NCBI GenBank assembly: GCA_900466745.1
Contig: UBNE01000027.1
Span: 1 to 64,000 of the forward strand
Source of the DNA: Hyphomicrobiales bacterium
Lineage (GTDB): Bacteria > Pseudomonadota > Alphaproteobacteria > Rhizobiales > Beijerinckiaceae
Direction of reading: 5' to 3'
DNA: 64,000 nt
Shown: positions 18,746-28,655 of the stretch, in pieces
Layout: each line of letters starts with the position of its first letter
Numbering within the stretch: the first letter of the stretch is position 1
Made by a program: the position numbers and the translations under genes
The notes under the pieces: generated by a model
The model's database searches: none
What the model was told of the DNA's origin: nothing
Seen by the model: the letters and a program-made list of their open reading frames with translations, nothing else

Positions 18746-19566
18746 TCTTCACCCGGCAAGACCATGAGCGGCTCGACGCCATCCTGCGCGAGGCCGCCCG
18801 CCGCGAGGTGATGCCGCGTTTCCGGCGCCTGGCGGCCGGCGATATCCGCGCCAAGCAGAACCCGGTCGATGTCGTCACCGAGGCCGACGAGGCGGCCGAG
18901 CGCTTCATCTGCGCCGCGCTGGCGAAAGCCTTTCCGGGTGCCGCGCTGATCGGCGAGGAAGCCGTCACCAGGGACCCCTCCCGGCTCGGCGCGCTCGCGC
19001 AGGCCGATCTCGCCTTCGTCATCGACCCGATCGACGGCACGCTGAACTATGCCAGCGACCTCCCGCTCTTTGCGGTGATGGCGGCCGTCATCGTCAGGGG
19101 CGAGACCGTCGCGGCCGTGATCCACGATCCCGTCGCCGCGGACAGCGCGATGGCGCTGCGCGGCGAAGGCGCCGGGCTGCGCCAGGCCGACGGTTCGGAG
19201 CGGGATCTGCGCGTGGCGCCCGCCGTCGCGCCGCATCTCATGAACGGCATGGCGGGCTGGCAGTATTTCCCCGAGCCGCTGCGCAGCTCCATCCCCGGCC
19301 GCTTCCCGGCTTTCCTCGAAGTCGGCTCGCTGCGCTGCTGCGGGCAGGAATACCGGCTGGCGGCGGCGGGCCGCCTGCAATTCCTGCTCTACGGCGTGCT
19401 CAATCCCTGGGACCATGCGCCGGGCGTGCTGCTCCACCGCGAGGCCGGCGGCCATGCGCGGCTGCTCGACGGCCGGCCCTACACGCCTGCCGAACGCCCG
19501 GCCGGGCTGCTCTGCGCGCCCGATGCGGAGAGCTGGCGGGAGATCCGCGCTCTCCTGCCCGACTGA
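18742..19566 (+). CDS. Inositol monophosphatase family protein (transport operon phosphatase)
   Basis: 274 aa. Motifs: NPVDVVTEADEAAE, IGEEAV, DPIDGTLNYASD and NPWDHAPGVLLHREAGG, all expected metal ligands of the IMPase superfamily. Start is coupled to the EEP gene by ATGA. Together the two enzymes could remove first a diester and then a monoester phosphate from an imported compound; that pathway is inference. It is the third IMPase-family gene in the first 20 kb. Confidence 0.85.
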   Translation: MIFTRQDHERLDAILREAARREVMPRFRRLAAGDIRAKQNPVDVVTEADEAAERFICAALAKAFPGAALIGEEAVTRDPSRLGALAQADLAFVIDPIDGTLNYASDLPLFAVMAAVIVRGETVAAVIHDPVAADSAMALRGEGAGLRQADGSERDLRVAPAVAPHLMNGMAGWQYFPEPLRSSIPGRFPAFLEVGSLRCCGQEYRLAAAGRLQFLLYGVLNPWDHAPGVLLHREAGGHARLLDGRPYTPAERPAGLLCAPDAESWREIRALLPD

Positions 19567-19699
19567 GCCGCGGCCCCGGCGATGCCGGTTCCGGGACCGG
19601 AACACCCGGTCCAGAGCCTGCTGCATCTTCGTGGCGCCGCGGGTCACCGCGGGCTTGACCCGGGATGACCTCCTTGTTTCCGCGCAAGATCAGCGGGTT

Positions 19700-20056
19700 C
19701 TAGGGAAGGTGCTGGTTCTCGAAAAAGCCGTCGAGCGGAATCTGGGTCGTCTTCTCGAAATCGTCCATCGCATCCAGCAGGCGCCGCCGGTAGTTCAGCA
19801 GCGCGAGCAGAAGCTGCGCCGCATCGCGCGACAGCCCGTAGCGGGCCCAGCTCTCGGCGGTTCGCCGCTCGATGCCGATCTGATCGCCGAAGGCCTCGAC
19901 CGTCTGGAAGCCGAGGCCGCGCACGACCTCGAGCAGCTCCTCGGCCGACATGCGCGGCTTGACCACATGGGAATGCACCCGCTCCAGCATGAGGCGGATA
20001 TCGGACGGGCGAAACTGGAGGGAGTTGCGCGCGAATTGCTCGAAATTATTGGCCAT
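19700..20056 (-). CDS. Small helix-turn-helix protein of unknown role
   Basis: 118 aa. I do not recognise a named family. The central part (FQTVEAFGDQIGIERRTAESWARYGLSRDAAQLLL) reads as a helix-turn-helix with an adjoining helix, similar to small DNA-binding regulators. The ATG is preceded by GGGA at 5 nt. It lies 16 nt downstream of the SorC regulator gene and on the same strand, so both are probably co-transcribed. Confidence 0.6.
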   Translation of the reverse strand: MANNFEQFARNSLQFRPSDIRLMLERVHSHVVKPRMSAEELLEVVRGLGFQTVEAFGDQIGIERRTAESWARYGLSRDAAQLLLALLNYRRRLLDAMDDFEKTTQIPLDGFFENQHLP

Positions 20057-20072
20057 GTCGTTCCCGGCTCCG

Positions 20073-21080
20073 TTATGCGCGCAGCCGCTCTTCCGAACGG
20101 CGTTCCGAAAGGCCGCCATTGAGCAGGGCCTCGGCTGCGCTTTCATCCGTGATCAGGACCTTGGCGTCGCTCGCGCGCAAGGCCGCGCGGATCGCCAGCT
20201 CCTTGTCGGCACCTCCGGCGGCGATGGCGACCAGCCGGATATCCTTCAGATCCGCGGGGCTGACCGCCATGACGCGCCGGTTGACCGGATGGTCCACCAG
20301 CTCCCCCGCGGCGTCGATGAAATGGCAGACCAGGTCGCCGACGGCCCCCGCCTTCTTCAGCGAGGCCAGGTCCGACTGCGGCAGCAGCCCTTCGCGGAAC
20401 AAGGTCGAGCCCGCCACGACGTCGCCCACACTCACCAGGGCGATATCCGCATTCCGCGCGCGCTGGCGCAGCTCCCGCAAGGCCGGCTCGCGCCAGAGCG
20501 CGTCCCTAAGTTCGCCATTCGACACGAATACCGGCGCCGTGAGCTGGAAACAGTCGGCCCCGAAGAGGTCCGCGACGCGACGCGCCACCGCGGAAGGATT
20601 GATGCTGCGCGAATGGGTCAGCCCGCCGAGCAGGGAGACCACCGACATCGATTCGATCTGGCGCGGCGGAATGCCCCGGAGCGCCTGGCTCAGCGTCTGG
20701 CCCCAGCCGACGGCGAGCGAGACGCCGTCGCTCATCTTGTCCGAGAGCCAGAGCCCGGCGGCATAGCCGACCAGGGACGACACGCTCGCCGCATCGCGCG
20801 CCGCCGGAACCACCACGGCCTCCTCGAGGCCGAAGCGCGTGACCAGCCCGCGCTCGAGCCCGGCCTGCCGCGCCGAGCGCGCATCGATCCTGATCTTGAC
20901 CAGCCCCTCGCTGCGCGCGGCCGCCAGCATCCTGACCACCTTCACGCGGCTGAGGCCCAGGGCTTCGGCGATCTGCTCCTGCGTCAGCCCCTCGACGTAA
21001 TAGAGCCACGCGGCCCGGACCTTCGCGTCCGCGACCGGCACCTCGCCCGGGGCCGATGATGCGTCGAATGCCTCTTCCAC
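20073..21080 (-). CDS. SorC-family transcriptional regulator
   Basis: About 335 aa. N-terminal helix-turn-helix (AWLYYVEGLTQEQIAEALGLSRVKVVRML) is followed by a SorC sugar-binding domain with SVGWGQTL-type and VGDVVAGSTLF phrases. Family members sense phosphorylated sugars or polyols. The start is uncertain: a GTG at 21080 gives the usual length, while the frame is open to ATG codons at 21128 and 21179. It diverges from the DRL/2-oxoacid dehydrogenase operon, and repeated ACATATGTTC-like elements lie between, so it most likely controls that operon. Confidence 0.85.
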   Translation of the reverse strand: MEEAFDASSAPGEVPVADAKVRAAWLYYVEGLTQEQIAEALGLSRVKVVRMLAAARSEGLVKIRIDARSARQAGLERGLVTRFGLEEAVVVPAARDAASVSSLVGYAAGLWLSDKMSDGVSLAVGWGQTLSQALRGIPPRQIESMSVVSLLGGLTHSRSINPSAVARRVADLFGADCFQLTAPVFVSNGELRDALWREPALRELRQRARNADIALVSVGDVVAGSTLFREGLLPQSDLASLKKAGAVGDLVCHFIDAAGELVDHPVNRRVMAVSPADLKDIRLVAIAAGGADKELAIRAALRASDAKVLITDESAAEALLNGGLSERRSEERLRA

Positions 21081-21152
21081 CGTCGATCCGTCACCCTGTC
21101 TGCGACCGCTGCCGCAGCATCGCAGCATCGCCCCGGGAAAAGCAACACCCTC

Positions 21153-21217
21153 GAACAAATGTGCCCTTGACAGCATCAATGTACTGTTCTTTTGTGCCTA
21201 TCAAATAACATATGTTC
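21153..21217. promoter_or_regulatory. Candidate SorC operators with TTGACA promoter element
   Basis: GAACAAATGT (21153-21162) and ACATATGTTC (21208-21217) form an inverted pair with one mismatch; a weaker related site, TGTACTGTTC, lies at 21180-21189. A TTGACA hexamer at 21167-21172 lies between the outer sites on the plus strand, but no good -10 hexamer is obvious. The layout fits binding of the divergent SorC regulator, which is inference. Confidence 0.45.
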
Positions 21218-21235
21218 TAGGGAGTTCCTGCGATC

Positions 21236-22597
21236 ATGGTCGCCACCCTGACCCAGCCGCTCATTGGCGCGCCGGCAGCCGGACTGTCCCTGGCGGAGGC
21301 GCTGGACCTGCGTGGGAAAGCCGGCAAGCCGGTCCGCGTCGGCCTGATCGGCGCCGGCCAGATGGGCACCGACATCGTCGTGCAGATCTCCCAGATGCAC
21401 GGAATCGAGATCGCGGCCGTCGCCGACATCGCGCCGGACCGCGTGAGCGAGGCCGCCGCCCTCGCCGGCCGCAAAGGCGAGGTCGATTCGGTGTCGGACG
21501 AGGCGGGGCTCGACGCCGCGCGTCGCAAGGGCCGCATCGCCGCGACGGCCTCGCTCGACCTGATCTGCCGCTCGCCCTCGGTCGACGTCATCATCGACGC
21601 GACCGGCAATCCCGAGGCCGGCTCGCGCGTCGCGCTGACGGCGATCGCGGCGCGCAAGCATATCGTGATGATGAATGTCGAGGCCGACATCACCATCGGC
21701 TCCTATCTCGCGGTCGAAGCGGCCAAGGCCGGCGTGGTCTATACGCTCGGCGCCGGCGACGAGCCCGCCGCCGCGATGGAGCTGATCAACTTCATCCGGG
21801 CCATGGGCTATCCCGTCGTCGCGGCCGGCAAGGGCAAGAACAACCCGTTCCGGATCGACGCCGTGCCCGCCGACTATATGGAGGAAGCCAGGCGACGGAA
21901 CATGAACCCGCGCATGCTGGTCGAGTTCGTCGACGGCTCCAAGACGATGGTCGAGATGGTCGCCATCGCCAATGCCTGCGGCTTCATTCCCGACATCCCC
22001 GGCATGCACGGCCCGGCCGCGCCGAAGGACGAATTGCAGAACTATTTCTGCCCGAAGGAGGAAGGCGGCCTGCTCTCGCATAAGGGCGTGGTCGATTTCT
22101 CGGTGGCGAAGGGCGTGGCGCCCGGCGTCTTCGCCGTCGCCGAGATGCGCCATCCCCGCGTCCGCGAGCGGATGAGCGACCTGCATCTCGGCCCCGGCCC
22201 GTACTACTCCTTCTTCCGGCCCTATCACCTGACCAGCCTGGAAGTGCCGCTCTCGGCCGCCGCCGCCGTGATCTTCAACCAGAGCCATATGCGCCCGCTG
22301 CCGGTGCCGACCTCCGAGGTCGGCTGCATCGCCAAGCGCGACCTCGCGGTGGGCGAGACGCTCGATGCCATCGGCGAATACGGCTATCGCGGCTTCGCCC
22401 TCTCGCGGGCCGATGCCCAGGCGCGCCAGGCGCTGCCGATCGGCCTCGCCCAGGGCGCGAAAGTGACCCGCCCCGTCGCCAAGGGCGAGCTGATCACGCT
22501 GGCCGACGCCTCCCCCGACGAAAAGCTGAAGATCGTCGCGGTGCGCCGCGCCCAGGACGCGATGATCGCCGCGCTGACCTCCGGAGCCGCCGCATGA
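21236..22597 (+). CDS. DXR-like (DRL) family NAD(P)-dependent oxidoreductase with C-terminal SAF domain
   Basis: 453 aa. The Rossmann start [16 protein letters not shown] (residues about 32-48) and [13 protein letters not shown] segment match homoserine-dehydrogenase-like proteins, and the C-terminal region ([20 protein letters not shown] … [13 protein letters not shown]) looks like a SAF domain. The overall pattern resembles the Brucella DRL protein, which can replace DXP reductoisomerase in the MEP pathway; many homologues have unknown substrates. It is the first gene of an operon with E1-alpha, E1-beta and E2 of a 2-oxoacid dehydrogenase and overlaps E1-alpha by 4 nt. The true substrate here is unknown. 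Confidence 0.75.
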   Translation: MVATLTQPLIGAPAAGLSLAEALDLRGKAGKPVRVGLIGAGQMGTDIVVQISQMHGIEIAAVADIAPDRVSEAAALAGRKGEVDSVSDEAGLDAARRKGRIAATASLDLICRSPSVDVIIDATGNPEAGSRVALTAIAARKHIVMMNVEADITIGSYLAVEAAKAGVVYTLGAGDEPAAAMELINFIRAMGYPVVAAGKGKNNPFRIDAVPADYMEEARRRNMNPRMLVEFVDGSKTMVEMVAIANACGFIPDIPGMHGPAAPKDELQNYFCPKEEGGLLSHKGVVDFSVAKGVAPGVFAVAEMRHPRVRERMSDLHLGPGPYYSFFRPYHLTSLEVPLSAAAAVIFNQSHMRPLPVPTSEVGCIAKRDLAVGETLDAIGEYGYRGFALSRADAQARQALPIGLAQGAKVTRPVAKGELITLADASPDEKLKIVAVRRAQDAMIAALTSGAAA

Positions 22598-23595
22598 GCG
22601 CCCATCAGAAGCCGAACCAGCGGCCGGAACTCGCCGCGCTCGACGACGCGACGGTGGCGCGTGCGCTGACCAGGATGCACCTGATCCGCAAGTTCGAGGA
22701 GGCGGCCGAGGCGAGCTATATGCGCGGCCTGATCCACGGCACGATGCATCTCTCGATCGGGCAGGAGGCGAGCGCGGTCGGCACGACGCTGCCGCTCGAG
22801 GCGCACGACTACATCCTCTCGACCCATCGCGGCCATGGCCACTGCATCGCGCGCGGGGCCGAGCCGAAGCTGATGTTCGCCGAGTTCTTCGGCAAGGAGA
22901 CCGGCTATTGCAAGGGCCGCGGCGGCTCGATGCACATCGCCGATGTCGAGGGCGGCAATCTCGGGGCCAACGGCATCGTCGGCGGCGGCCTGCCGATCGC
23001 GGTCGGCGTCGGCATGAGCATCAAGGCGCAGAAGAACGGCCGCGTCTGCATGGTCTTCTTCGGCGACGGCGCCTCGAACGAGGGCGCCTTCCACGAGGCG
23101 CTGAACATGGCCTCGATCTGGAAGCTGCCGGTCGTCTTCGTCTGCGAGAACAACAAATACGGCATGTCGATGGATATCGGCCGTGCCATGGCGGTGCCGA
23201 ACGTCGCCGACCGCGCCAGCGCCTACGGCATGCCCGGCCATTGCCTCGACGGCAACGATCTCGCCGGCGTCGCGGCGGTGGCGAAGCAGGCCATCGCGCG
23301 GGCCCGCTCCGGCGAGGGCCCCTCGCTGATCGAGTGCAAGACCTATCGCTGGCGCGGCCATTCCAAGAGCGACCGCAATCTCTACCGTTCCAAGGAGGAG
23401 ATCGAGGAATGGCGCAACCAGGACCCGATCCGGCGGCTGGAAGACGAGCTCAAGGCGCATGACCGCTTCGACGCCGCCGCACTGATGAAGCTCGAAGAGG
23501 ATGCGCAGCGCGAGATCGACGCCGCCGTCGAGTTCGCCCGCACCTGCCCGGACCCCGATCCGAAAGACCTGACCCGTGACGTCTATGCCCTCTGA
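22594..23595 (+). CDS. Thiamine diphosphate-dependent dehydrogenase E1 component, alpha subunit (AcoA/PdhA-like)
   Basis: 333 aa. The ThDP motif [17 protein letters not shown]…NN is present, as are YSTHRGHGH-like ([14 protein letters not shown]) and the phosphorylation-loop-like segment [10 protein letters not shown]. Acts as heterotetramer with E1-beta, decarboxylating a 2-oxo acid or cleaving acetoin and passing the acyl group to E2. Start coupled to the DRL gene by ATGA. Acetoin versus pyruvate-type specificity cannot be settled from sequence. Confidence 0.88.
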   Translation: MSAHQKPNQRPELAALDDATVARALTRMHLIRKFEEAAEASYMRGLIHGTMHLSIGQEASAVGTTLPLEAHDYILSTHRGHGHCIARGAEPKLMFAEFFGKETGYCKGRGGSMHIADVEGGNLGANGIVGGGLPIAVGVGMSIKAQKNGRVCMVFFGDGASNEGAFHEALNMASIWKLPVVFVCENNKYGMSMDIGRAMAVPNVADRASAYGMPGHCLDGNDLAGVAAVAKQAIARARSGEGPSLIECKTYRWRGHSKSDRNLYRSKEEIEEWRNQDPIRRLEDELKAHDRFDAAALMKLEEDAQREIDAAVEFARTCPDPDPKDLTRDVYAL

Positions 23596-24607
23596 CACGC
23601 TCGAAGCCGTGAGCGAGATCCGCGAGCTTTCCTATGCCGAAGCCGTGCGCGAGGCGCTCGGACAGGCGATGGAGGCGGACGAGCGCGTCTTCCTCTTCGG
23701 CGAGGATGTCGGCGTCTATGGCGGCGCCTTCGGCGTCTCCGGCGATCTCGTCCACCGCTTCGGCAAGGAGCGCGTGATCGACACGCCGATCAGCGAGCTC
23801 GGCATCGCCGGGGCGGCGGTGGGCGCCGCGATCACCGGCATGCGCCCGGTGCTGGAGATCCAGTTCTCGGATTTCGTCACGCTCGCCATGGAGCAGCTCG
23901 TCAACCAGGCGGCAAAAATCCGCTTCATGTTCGGCGGCAAGGCGAGCGTGCCGATGGTGGTGCGCCTGCCCGGCGGCTCCGGCACGGGTGCGGCCGCCCA
24001 GCACAGCCAGAGCCTGGAAGCCTGGTTCGCCCATGTGCCGGGCTTGAAGGTTCTCCAGCCGAGCACGCCGCACGACGCCAAGGGCATGCTGCTCGCAGCC
24101 ATCGACGACCCCAACCCGGTGCTGATCTTCGAGCACAAGCTGCTCTACAAGACCAAGGGCCACGTTCCCGCCGAGGCCTATCGCGTGCCGATCGGCCAGG
24201 CCGCGATCCGCCGCGAGGGCAGCGACATCACCATCGTCGGCTCCTCGATCATGGCCCGCAAGGCCGAGGCCGCCGCCGAACGGCTGGCCACGGACGGCAT
24301 CTCGGCCGAGGTGATCGATTTGCGCTCGATCCGCCCGATCGACTTCACCACCATCGCCGAGAGCGTGCGCAAGACGCATCGCCTGCTGGTCGTCTATGAG
24401 GGCGTGAAGACCATGGGCATCGGCGCCGAGATCTCGGCGATGATCGCCGAGAGCGAGGTCTTCGACTTCCTCGACGCGCCGATCGTCCGGCTCGGCGGCG
24501 CCGATGCGCCGATCCCCTATAATCCGGTGCTGGAGAAGGCGGCCGTGCCGCAGGAGGACGACATCGTCGCCGCCGCAACCAATCTCGTCCGCCGCGGGGA
24601 AGCCTGA
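23585..24607 (+). CDS. Thiamine diphosphate-dependent dehydrogenase E1 component, beta subunit (AcoB/PdhB-like)
   Basis: 340 aa. Family phrases: [36 protein letters not shown]-like [10 protein letters not shown] and the C-terminal [13 protein letters not shown]. The ATG at 23585 overlaps the E1-alpha gene by 11 nt; a GTG at 23576 is the alternative. It ends in a TGATG overlap with E2. Together with E1-alpha it forms the ThDP enzyme of the complex. Confidence 0.88.
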   Translation: MPSDTLEAVSEIRELSYAEAVREALGQAMEADERVFLFGEDVGVYGGAFGVSGDLVHRFGKERVIDTPISELGIAGAAVGAAITGMRPVLEIQFSDFVTLAMEQLVNQAAKIRFMFGGKASVPMVVRLPGGSGTGAAAQHSQSLEAWFAHVPGLKVLQPSTPHDAKGMLLAAIDDPNPVLIFEHKLLYKTKGHVPAEAYRVPIGQAAIRREGSDITIVGSSIMARKAEAAAERLATDGISAEVIDLRSIRPIDFTTIAESVRKTHRLLVVYEGVKTMGIGAEISAMIAESEVFDFLDAPIVRLGGADAPIPYNPVLEKAAVPQEDDIVAAATNLVRRGEA

Positions 24608-25812
24608 TGCCGGTCGAGGTCATCCTTCCCAAGGTCGACATGGACATGGAGACCGGCACGATCGAGACTTGGCACGTCAAGGAGGGCGACCAGGTCCGCC
24701 AGGGCGACACGATCTTCGAGATCGGCACCAACAAGGCGGTGATGGAGGTCGAGGCTCCCGCCAGCGGCGCGATCCGCAACATCAAGGCGGAAACCGGCGT
24801 GCCGATCGCGGTCGGAACCCCCGTCGCCTGGATCTATCGCGACGGCGAAGCCGCCTCCGAGCCGGCGGCCGCCGCATCGCTCCCGCCGGCCGAGGCGCCG
24901 CTGTCTCCGGCGATCGCTGGCCCCTCCGCGGCATCAGGCCTGCGCGCGACCCCGCTCGCCCGCCGCATCGCCCGCCAGAACGGCCTCGACCTCAAGGCCG
25001 TGACGGGCACCGGTCCGCGCGGACGCATCGGCGAAGCGGATGTGAAACGCCATCTGGAGCAGCCGCCCCGCTGCATTCCGGCGCAGGAGGCGCGTCCGGC
25101 GCCCGCCCCCGCCGCGAGCCCTTCCGAAGGCCGCCTGCAGCCCTTCTCGGCCATCCGCCGCATCGTCGCCAGCCGGCTCTCCGAGAGCATGCGCACGGCG
25201 CCGCATTTCTACCTCACCGCCGAGATCGAGATGAGCGCCGCGCGCGAGCTGCTGCGCCGCCTCGCCAGACGTCATGAGCGCATCGGCGCGCCGAAGCCCA
25301 GCCTCACCGTGCTGATCGCCCGCGTCGCCGCCCGCATCCTGCGCGACCATCCGGTCATCAACGCCTCCGCCGAGGGCGAGGCGACCCGCTTCCACGAGCG
25401 CATCGACATCGGCATCGCCATGGAGCGCGACGGCGACCTCGTGGTGCCTGTGCTGCGCGATGCCGCATCCATGGACATGCCAGCCATGTCGCGTGAATTC
25501 GCCAGATTGCGCGACGGCATGGCGAAGCGCACGCTGACCCCGGCCGAGCTCGGCGGCGGCACCTTCACCATCTCCAATCTCGGCATGTACGGCGTCGACT
25601 CGTTCACCGCGATCATCAATCCGCCGCAGGGCGCGATCCTCGCGGTCGGCCGCACGCTCGACAAGCCGGTCGGCCGGGACGGACAGATCGTGCTCAGGCC
25701 GATGGCGAACTTCACGCTGTCCTCGGACCACCGAATCGTCGACGGCGTCGCCGCGGCGCGCTTCATGGCCGAGCTGCGCGAGGCGCTGGAGAACCCCGAG
25801 GTTCTCCTGTGA
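24607..25812 (+). CDS. 2-oxoacid dehydrogenase E2 component (lipoyl acyltransferase)
   Basis: 401 aa. Domains: a lipoyl domain (residues about 1-78; the lipoylated Lys is in GTNKAVMEVEAP), an Ala/Pro linker, an E3-binding peripheral domain (TPLARRIARQNGLDLKAVTGTGPRGRI) and a catalytic acyltransferase core ending with DHRIVDG, which contains the active-site His. It transfers an acyl group to CoA. No dihydrolipoyl dehydrogenase (E3) gene follows, so E3 must come from elsewhere. The start overlaps the E1-beta stop by one base. Confidence 0.9.
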   Translation: MPVEVILPKVDMDMETGTIETWHVKEGDQVRQGDTIFEIGTNKAVMEVEAPASGAIRNIKAETGVPIAVGTPVAWIYRDGEAASEPAAAASLPPAEAPLSPAIAGPSAASGLRATPLARRIARQNGLDLKAVTGTGPRGRIGEADVKRHLEQPPRCIPAQEARPAPAPAASPSEGRLQPFSAIRRIVASRLSESMRTAPHFYLTAEIEMSAARELLRRLARRHERIGAPKPSLTVLIARVAARILRDHPVINASAEGEATRFHERIDIGIAMERDGDLVVPVLRDAASMDMPAMSREFARLRDGMAKRTLTPAELGGGTFTISNLGMYGVDSFTAIINPPQGAILAVGRTLDKPVGRDGQIVLRPMANFTLSSDHRIVDGVAAARFMAELREALENPEVLL

Positions 25813-25929
25813 TGGAAAGGTCTTCGCCGCCGAACAAAACCGTTTACTGCCGGCCATAGACCATCGGAAAAGCAAGATCGGCCCGCCGCAACCGGCATAA
25901 GGCCGACGGCGATCATGGGAGGAAACACG

Positions 25930-26928
25930 ATGACGACGCAGACGAGACGCAACGTTCTGGCAGCCGCCGCCCTGGGCGCGCTGCTCGCGACCGCCCCGGC
26001 ATTGGCGCAGGCGCCCTCGGGCAAGCTCGTGCTCTACACCTCGCAGCCGGAGAAGGACGCGGCCCAGACCACCGCCGCCTTCAAGAAGGCCTATCCCAAT
26101 GTCGAGGTCGAGATCTTCCGCTCCGGCACGACCGAGGTGATGGGCAAGCTCGCCGCGGAGATCTCGGCCGGCCAGCCCGGCGCCGACGTGCTGCTGATCG
26201 CGGATGCCGCGAGCATGGAGATCCTCAAGGGCCAGAACCAGCTCCTCGCCTATCCCGGCGCGAAGACGGAAGGCCTGCAGGAAGGCTCCTTCGACAAGGA
26301 CAAGACCTATTTCGGCTCGAAGCTGATCACCACCGGCATCGCCTACAACACCGCCGCCAAGGAGAAGCCGACCTCCTGGACCGATCTCGACAAGCCCGCC
26401 TACAAGGGCCAGATCTCGATGCCGAGCCCGCTCTATTCGGGCGCGGCCGCGATCATGCTCTCGACCATGACGGCGCGCTCCGACCTGGGCTGGAAGCTGT
26501 TCGAGGGGCTGAAGGCCAACGAGGCCGTCGCGGTGCGCGGCAACGGCGCCGTGCTGCGCGCCGTCGCCACCGGCGAGAAGGCCTATGGCGTGCTGGTCGA
26601 CTTCATGGCCTACAACGCCAAGAAGCAGGGCTCGCCGATCGACTTCGTCTTCCCGAAGGAGGGCGCGCCGGCCGTGACCGAGCCCGTCGCCATCGTCAGG
26701 ACGACCCGCAACGAGGCCGCCGCCAAGGCCTTCGTCGACTTCATCCTCTCCGACGAGGGCCAGAAGCTTGCCCTGTCGATGGGCTACATCCCGGCGAAGC
26801 CCGGTGTCGGCTCGCCGTCCTGGCTGCCGGAAGGCACCAGGATCAACGTCATGCCCTCCGACATCGCGGCCGTGGTCAAGGCGACGGAGGCCGACAAGGC
26901 CCGCTTCGCCACCCTGTTCGGCAACTGA
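25930..26928 (+). CDS. Periplasmic binding protein of the Fe(III)/phosphonate-type ABC family
   Basis: 332 aa from the ATG preceded by GGAGGAAAC. The N-terminus (MTTQTRRNVLAAAALGALLA) is a signal peptide with an RR pair. The mature part (LVLYTSQPEKDAAQTTAAFKKAYPNVEVEIFRSGTTEVMGKL) has the form of FutA/FbpA, thiamine and 2-aminoethylphosphonate binding proteins. The Tyr pair that ligates iron in FbpA is not evident, so an organic or phosphate-containing ligand is possible. It heads a five-gene operon. Confidence 0.85.
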   Translation: MTTQTRRNVLAAAALGALLATAPALAQAPSGKLVLYTSQPEKDAAQTTAAFKKAYPNVEVEIFRSGTTEVMGKLAAEISAGQPGADVLLIADAASMEILKGQNQLLAYPGAKTEGLQEGSFDKDKTYFGSKLITTGIAYNTAAKEKPTSWTDLDKPAYKGQISMPSPLYSGAAAIMLSTMTARSDLGWKLFEGLKANEAVAVRGNGAVLRAVATGEKAYGVLVDFMAYNAKKQGSPIDFVFPKEGAPAVTEPVAIVRTTRNEAAAKAFVDFILSDEGQKLALSMGYIPAKPGVGSPSWLPEGTRINVMPSDIAAVVKATEADKARFATLFGN

Positions 26929-26942
26929 GACGCCGGGTGCGC

Positions 26943-28655
26943 ATGTCCCTCGCCGATACCGCGACGCTGCGCACGCGCGTCGAGGAGACGGGCCTCCTCT
27001 GGGGGCTCGTCGGCCTCGTCGCGCTGCTCTCGCTCCTGCCGATCGGGCGCCTCGTGGTCGAGGGCTTGGCGCCGGGCGGCCAGCTCTCCGCGACCGCGCT
27101 CGGCAAGGTGCTGGCCAGCCCGACGACCTGGACCGCGACCTGGAACAGCCTCGTCACGGCGGTCTCCGGCACCGTGCTCGCGGTGCTGGTCGGCGGGTCC
27201 GTCGCGCTGCTCGCGACCCTGACCGACATCCGCGCCCGCAACGCCTTCACCTTCTGCTTCGTCCTGCCCCTGATGATCGCGCCGCAGGTCACCGCGCTGG
27301 CCTGGCTCCAGCTCTTCGGGCCGTCGAGCACGCTGCTCAAGCTGATCGGCCTGGCGCCGCCGCTCGGCAGCCGCAACCCGCTCTATTCGCGCGAGGGCAT
27401 CGTCCTGCTGCTCGGGCTGCAATATGCCCCGCTGATCTTCCTGACGCTACGCGCCGGCCTGCGGGCGCTGCCCAAGGAGCTGATCGAGGCCGGACTCGCC
27501 GCCGGCGCCCATCCGCTGACGGTGCTGCGGACGGTGGTCCTGCCCCTGATGACGCCGCCGCTCGTCGCCGGCATCGCGCTCTGCTTCGTCTCCTGCCTCG
27601 GCAATTTCGGCATCCCCGCCTTCCTCGGCATTCCCGGCAACTTCATCGTGCTGCCGACGCTGATCTATCAGCGCCTCGCCGGGCTCGGGCCGGGCGTGCT
27701 CTCCGAGGTCGCCATCCTGTCGCTGCTGATCGGCATCATCGCGATGGCCGGAATCCTGCTTCAGGACGTGATGATGCGCCGCCGCGACTTCCGCATCACC
27801 ACGACCTCCAGCGCTGCCCGGCCCTTCGAGCTCGGCCGCTGGCGGCGGCCGGTCGAGATCCTGCTCTGGAGCTTCGCCATCCTCGTCCTCGCCCTGCCCT
27901 TCCTCGGGCTGCTGACGACCTCGCTGATCCCGGCCTTCGGCGTGCCGCTCAACGCCGCGACGGCGACGCTCGGCAACTATGCCTATGTGCTGATCGAGCA
28001 CGCCGCCTCGCGCCGCGCCTTCGTCAACAGCTTCCTGATGTCGGCGGGCGCCGCGCTCCTGATCGTGCTGATCTGCGTGCCGCTCGGCTATTTCATCGTC
28101 TGGAAGAGGTCGCGGGCGCTGCGCCTGCTCAACCTCGCCGCGGAGCTGCCCTACGCCATGCCCGGCGTGGTGCTGGCCATCGCCGCGATCCTGCTCTTCC
28201 TCAAGCCGCTGCCGGTGCTGAACGTCTCGCTCTACAACACGGTCTGGATCATCGTCTTCGCCTATCTCGCGCGCTTCCTCGTGCTGGGCTTGCGGCCGGT
28301 CGTCAGCGGCTATCTCCAGATCGACCGCACGCTGGAGGAAGCCGCCCAGGTCGCGGGAGCGGGCCTGCCGCGCCGGCTCGTCACCATCATCTTCCCGCTG
28401 GTCGCGCCGGCGGCGGTGGCGGGCGCGCTCCTGATCTTCCTCACCGCCTTCAACGAGCTGACGGTCTCGGCGCTGCTCTGGTCCTCGGGCGCGGAAACGC
28501 TCGGCGTCGTCGTCTTCTCCTTCGAGCAGGGCGGCGATTCGACCTATGCCTCGGCGCTGGCGACGATCACCGTGCTCGTCACCGTCGGCCTCATGCTCTC
28601 GACCACCCTCTTCGCCCAGAGATTGCCCCAGGGAGTCCTGCCGTGGCGCGACTGA
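26943..28655 (+). CDS. ABC transporter permease, fused two-domain (FbpB/ThiP type)
   Basis: 570 aa from the ATG; a GTG 6 nt upstream is possible. It is a tandem fusion of two six-helix permease domains. Each half carries an EAA-like loop (LIEAGLAAGAHPLTVLRTVV and LEEAAQVAGAGLPRRLVTII). This architecture is typical of Fe(III), thiamine and phosphonate transporters. The ATPase gene starts inside its last 13 nt. Confidence 0.88.
   Translation: MSLADTATLRTRVEETGLLWGLVGLVALLSLLPIGRLVVEGLAPGGQLSATALGKVLASPTTWTATWNSLVTAVSGTVLAVLVGGSVALLATLTDIRARNAFTFCFVLPLMIAPQVTALAWLQLFGPSSTLLKLIGLAPPLGSRNPLYSREGIVLLLGLQYAPLIFLTLRAGLRALPKELIEAGLAAGAHPLTVLRTVVLPLMTPPLVAGIALCFVSCLGNFGIPAFLGIPGNFIVLPTLIYQRLAGLGPGVLSEVAILSLLIGIIAMAGILLQDVMMRRRDFRITTTSSAARPFELGRWRRPVEILLWSFAILVLALPFLGLLTTSLIPAFGVPLNAATATLGNYAYVLIEHAASRRAFVNSFLMSAGAALLIVLICVPLGYFIVWKRSRALRLLNLAAELPYAMPGVVLAIAAILLFLKPLPVLNVSLYNTVWIIVFAYLARFLVLGLRPVVSGYLQIDRTLEEAAQVAGAGLPRRLVTIIFPLVAPAAVAGALLIFLTAFNELTVSALLWSSGAETLGVVVFSFEQGGDSTYASALATITVLVTVGLMLSTTLFAQRLPQGVLPWRD

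Noticed and set aside
21214-21227. GTTC…GTTC pair near the DRL gene as a second LexA box
   Set aside because: The spacer is 6 nt, not 7; the site is better explained as part of the SorC operator region.
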